A stretch of 64,000 nt of DNA from Planctellipticum variicoloris (GTDB taxonomy: Bacteria; Planctomycetota; Planctomycetia; Planctomycetales; Planctomycetaceae): positions 1,749,557 through 1,813,556 of the forward strand of contig NZ_CP130886.1 in the NCBI RefSeq assembly GCF_030622045.1, written 5' to 3'. How positions within the stretch are numbered: the stretch's first letter is position 1; each line of letters begins with the position of its first letter. The translations under genes were made by a program, and so were the position numbers. Positions 62,550-64,000 of this stretch are shown here, piece after piece. The notes below the pieces were generated by a model. It saw only the letters and a program-made list of their open reading frames with translations. It made no database searches and had not been told where the DNA came from.

Positions 62550-64000
62550 CTAACTTCGCGTCAGAAACTCGTCGAGATTCAGAATCACGTTGCAGACCGC
62601 CGTCAGGGCGGCCAGTTCGGCGACGTCCGCACCCGCCGGAGCTGGGCCGAGCGGATCGGTGGCGAACTTTCCGGCTTCCTCCGGAGCGGTTCGATAGTGC
62701 TGCAGCCGTTTCTGGTACAGCTCCGCCAGCACCCGCATCTCGCGGGGCTGAGCCGGGCGGAGCAGCGTCCGCTCCAGGGCGAACGCGACGCGGGTTTCGA
62801 GAGTCTCGCCCCCCTCGGCGATCATCCGGCGCGCCAGGTGCTGCGCCGCTTCGATGTAGACCTGATCGTTCAGCGTCACCAGCGCCTGCAGCGGCGTATT
62901 CGTGCTGATCCGTCGCACCGTGCAGAGCTCGCGGCTGGGGGCGTCGAACGTGGTCATCGCGGGATAGGGAGACGTCCGCTTGATAAAGGTGTAAAGCCCG
63001 CGGCGGTGGCGGTCTTCGCCGGGGCTGGTTTCCCACTTGTCGGTGCTGTAGGTCGATTTCCAGATGCCCTCGGGCTGGTAAGGCATGACCGAGGGGCCGA
63101 GGCGTTTGGAGCTTAGCAGGCCCGTCGCCGCCAGCGTCGTATCGCGGATCATTTCAGCCTCCAGCCGGAACCGCGGGCCGCGGGCCAGCAGGTGGTTGAA
63201 GCGGTCCCGCTCGCGAAGCTCCGCCGAGACTGTCGACGACTGCTGATACGTTCTCGACATCACAATCGTCTTGCAGAGCTTCTTGAACGACCAGCCGCGG
63301 TCCATGAAATCGACTGCCAACCAGTCGAGCAGCTCCGGATGCGAAGGGGGGAGCCCCTGTGAACCGAAGTCTTCCTGAGTCTCCACCAGCCCGGTCCCGA
63401 AAAGTTGCGCCCAGACGCGGTTGACGGCGACGCGGGCAGTCAACGGGTTCTGCCGGTCCGTGAGCCATTGCGCCAGACCGAGCCGGTTGAGCGGCGCTTC
63501 CGCGGGCCAGGGATGAAATGCGCCGGGAACGGCGGCCTGGACGACGTCGCCGGGGTCGAGGAAATTGCCGCGGTTGTGGAGGTGCGTCGTGCGGCGTCGG
63601 TCCTCCGGCAGTTCTTTCATGACCGGCGTCTGCGGGACGGGAATCGCCTCCAGTTGCTGTTTGGCGTCGGCAATCTGCTTCCGCTGGTCGGCGGTGATTG
63701 GCGAAATCCCGGCGTAGTAGCTGAGCAGCTCCCGGACCTGCCCCGCCGAACGCTCGCCGACGGGGAGACGGACGATCGTGCGAATCGTTTCCGGGACATC
63801 GTCGTTCAGCCCCGGAGCGGGGTCTGACGTCGTCCCGAGTCGGAAGCGGCCGATGCTGAAACCGGGATAGCTGAATTCGAACTTGTGGTCGAGCCGGATG
63901 ACGAGTCGACTGCCGGCCGGGACGGGGACTCTCGACTCCAGTCGAAAGACCGCTCGATGCGCCTGCGTCTGCTGCGGCGAGACCGCCCATCCGTGCTTCT
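62550..64000 (-). CDS. PSCyt/PSD1 (DUF1553) protein, 5' end outside window
   Basis: The frame is open to the window end, so only the C-terminal ~483 residues are visible; the haem modules would lie upstream. The visible part shows a beta-rich insertion ([16 protein letters not shown]), then [20 protein letters not shown], and the DUF1553 signature [51 protein letters not shown] and [12 protein letters not shown]. It belongs to the same family as 12645-15659 but is a different branch: LamG insert is not seen at the same place. Pairs with the DUF1501 gene downstream. Confidence 0.9.
   Translation of the reverse strand, partial: KHGWAVSPQQTQAHRAVFRLESRVPVPAGSRLVIRLDHKFEFSYPGFSIGRFRLGTTSDPAPGLNDDVPETIRTIVRLPVGERSAGQVRELLSYYAGISPITADQRKQIADAKQQLEAIPVPQTPVMKELPEDRRRTTHLHNRGNFLDPGDVVQAAVPGAFHPWPAEAPLNRLGLAQWLTDRQNPLTARVAVNRVWAQLFGTGLVETQEDFGSQGLPPSHPELLDWLAVDFMDRGWSFKKLCKTIVMSRTYQQSSTVSAELRERDRFNHLLARGPRFRLEAEMIRDTTLAATGLLSSKRLGPSVMPYQPEGIWKSTYSTDKWETSPGEDRHRRGLYTFIKRTSPYPAMTTFDAPSRELCTVRRISTNTPLQALVTLNDQVYIEAAQHLARRMIAEGGETLETRVAFALERTLLRPAQPREMRVLAELYQKRLQHYRTAPEEAGKFATDPLGPAPAGADVAELAALTAVCNVILNLDEFLTRS

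Overview
The window is GC-rich DNA from a member of the Planctomycetota, probably a Planctomycetales / Planctomycetaceae-like organism. The placement rests on gene content. There are two pairs of PSCyt/PSD1 (DUF1553-type) and DUF1501 genes, very large secreted multihaem/PA14/dehydrogenase proteins, a protocadherin-like glycine-rich secreted protein beside an SgcJ/EcaC-type protein, a PEP-CTERM protein, a DUF4159 protein, and scattered nuo genes. No rRNA, tRNA or CRISPR array was recognised. Genus and species cannot be decided from this sequence.

Layout. 1-4051: 3' part of a giant secreted five-haem protein. 4061-7191: mobile DNA, namely an IS with 18-bp terminal repeats and a split transposase, then an IS110-family recombinase, with several dispersed palindromes. 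7839-9587: PadR regulator and its membrane partner. 9665-15659 (minus strand): HEAT/DMP19-like protein, then a coupled PSCyt-PSD1/DUF1501 pair. 16000-17361: an unusual PTS-EIIA / linker / diadenylate cyclase fusion. 17583-22159: secreted DMFase-like protein and a sugar-dehydrogenase/cytochrome fusion. 22271-22653: three tandem 124-134 bp repeats. 22746-25679: membrane protein and recG. 25693-28258: arsR-arsD-arsA with a palindromic operator candidate but no efflux pump. 28613-32454: STN-like secreted protein, PEP-CTERM protein, Nramp-like transporter. 32832-35219: double-DUF4159 protein. 35384-40906: zinc-ribbon mini-protein, protocadherin-like protein, SgcJ-like protein, DUF1254/DUF1214 lipoprotein, cupin. 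41098-41612: overlapping toxin-antitoxin-like pair. 41764-45568: nuoI, DUF2203, nuoA, nuoC, nuoD (no nuoB). 45745-52731: trpD, divergent nucleoside hydrolase-like gene, quinone oxidoreductase, YfhO-like membrane protein, M20 amidohydrolase. 53012-56043: four-PAS histidine kinase and FixJ-type regulator. 56524-60643: kdsB-pyrG and mnmE. 60851-64000: a second DUF1501/PSD1 pair, truncated by the window end.

How it works together. Much of the window encodes exported proteins with c-type haems, metal-binding or glycan-binding modules, of the kind planctomycetes use at the envelope. Housekeeping genes (recG, trpD, pyrG, kdsB, mnmE, nuo) are interspersed. Intergenic DNA is unusually rich in different families of large palindromic or recurrent elements; one even lies between nuoC and nuoD. 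The strongest candidates for follow-up are the EIIA-DAC fusion (a possible phosphotransferase-controlled c-di-AMP synthase), the IS whose transposase is split by a +1 overlap, the toxin-antitoxin-like pair, the nucleoside-hydrolase homologue with altered metal ligands, and the dispersed palindromes.
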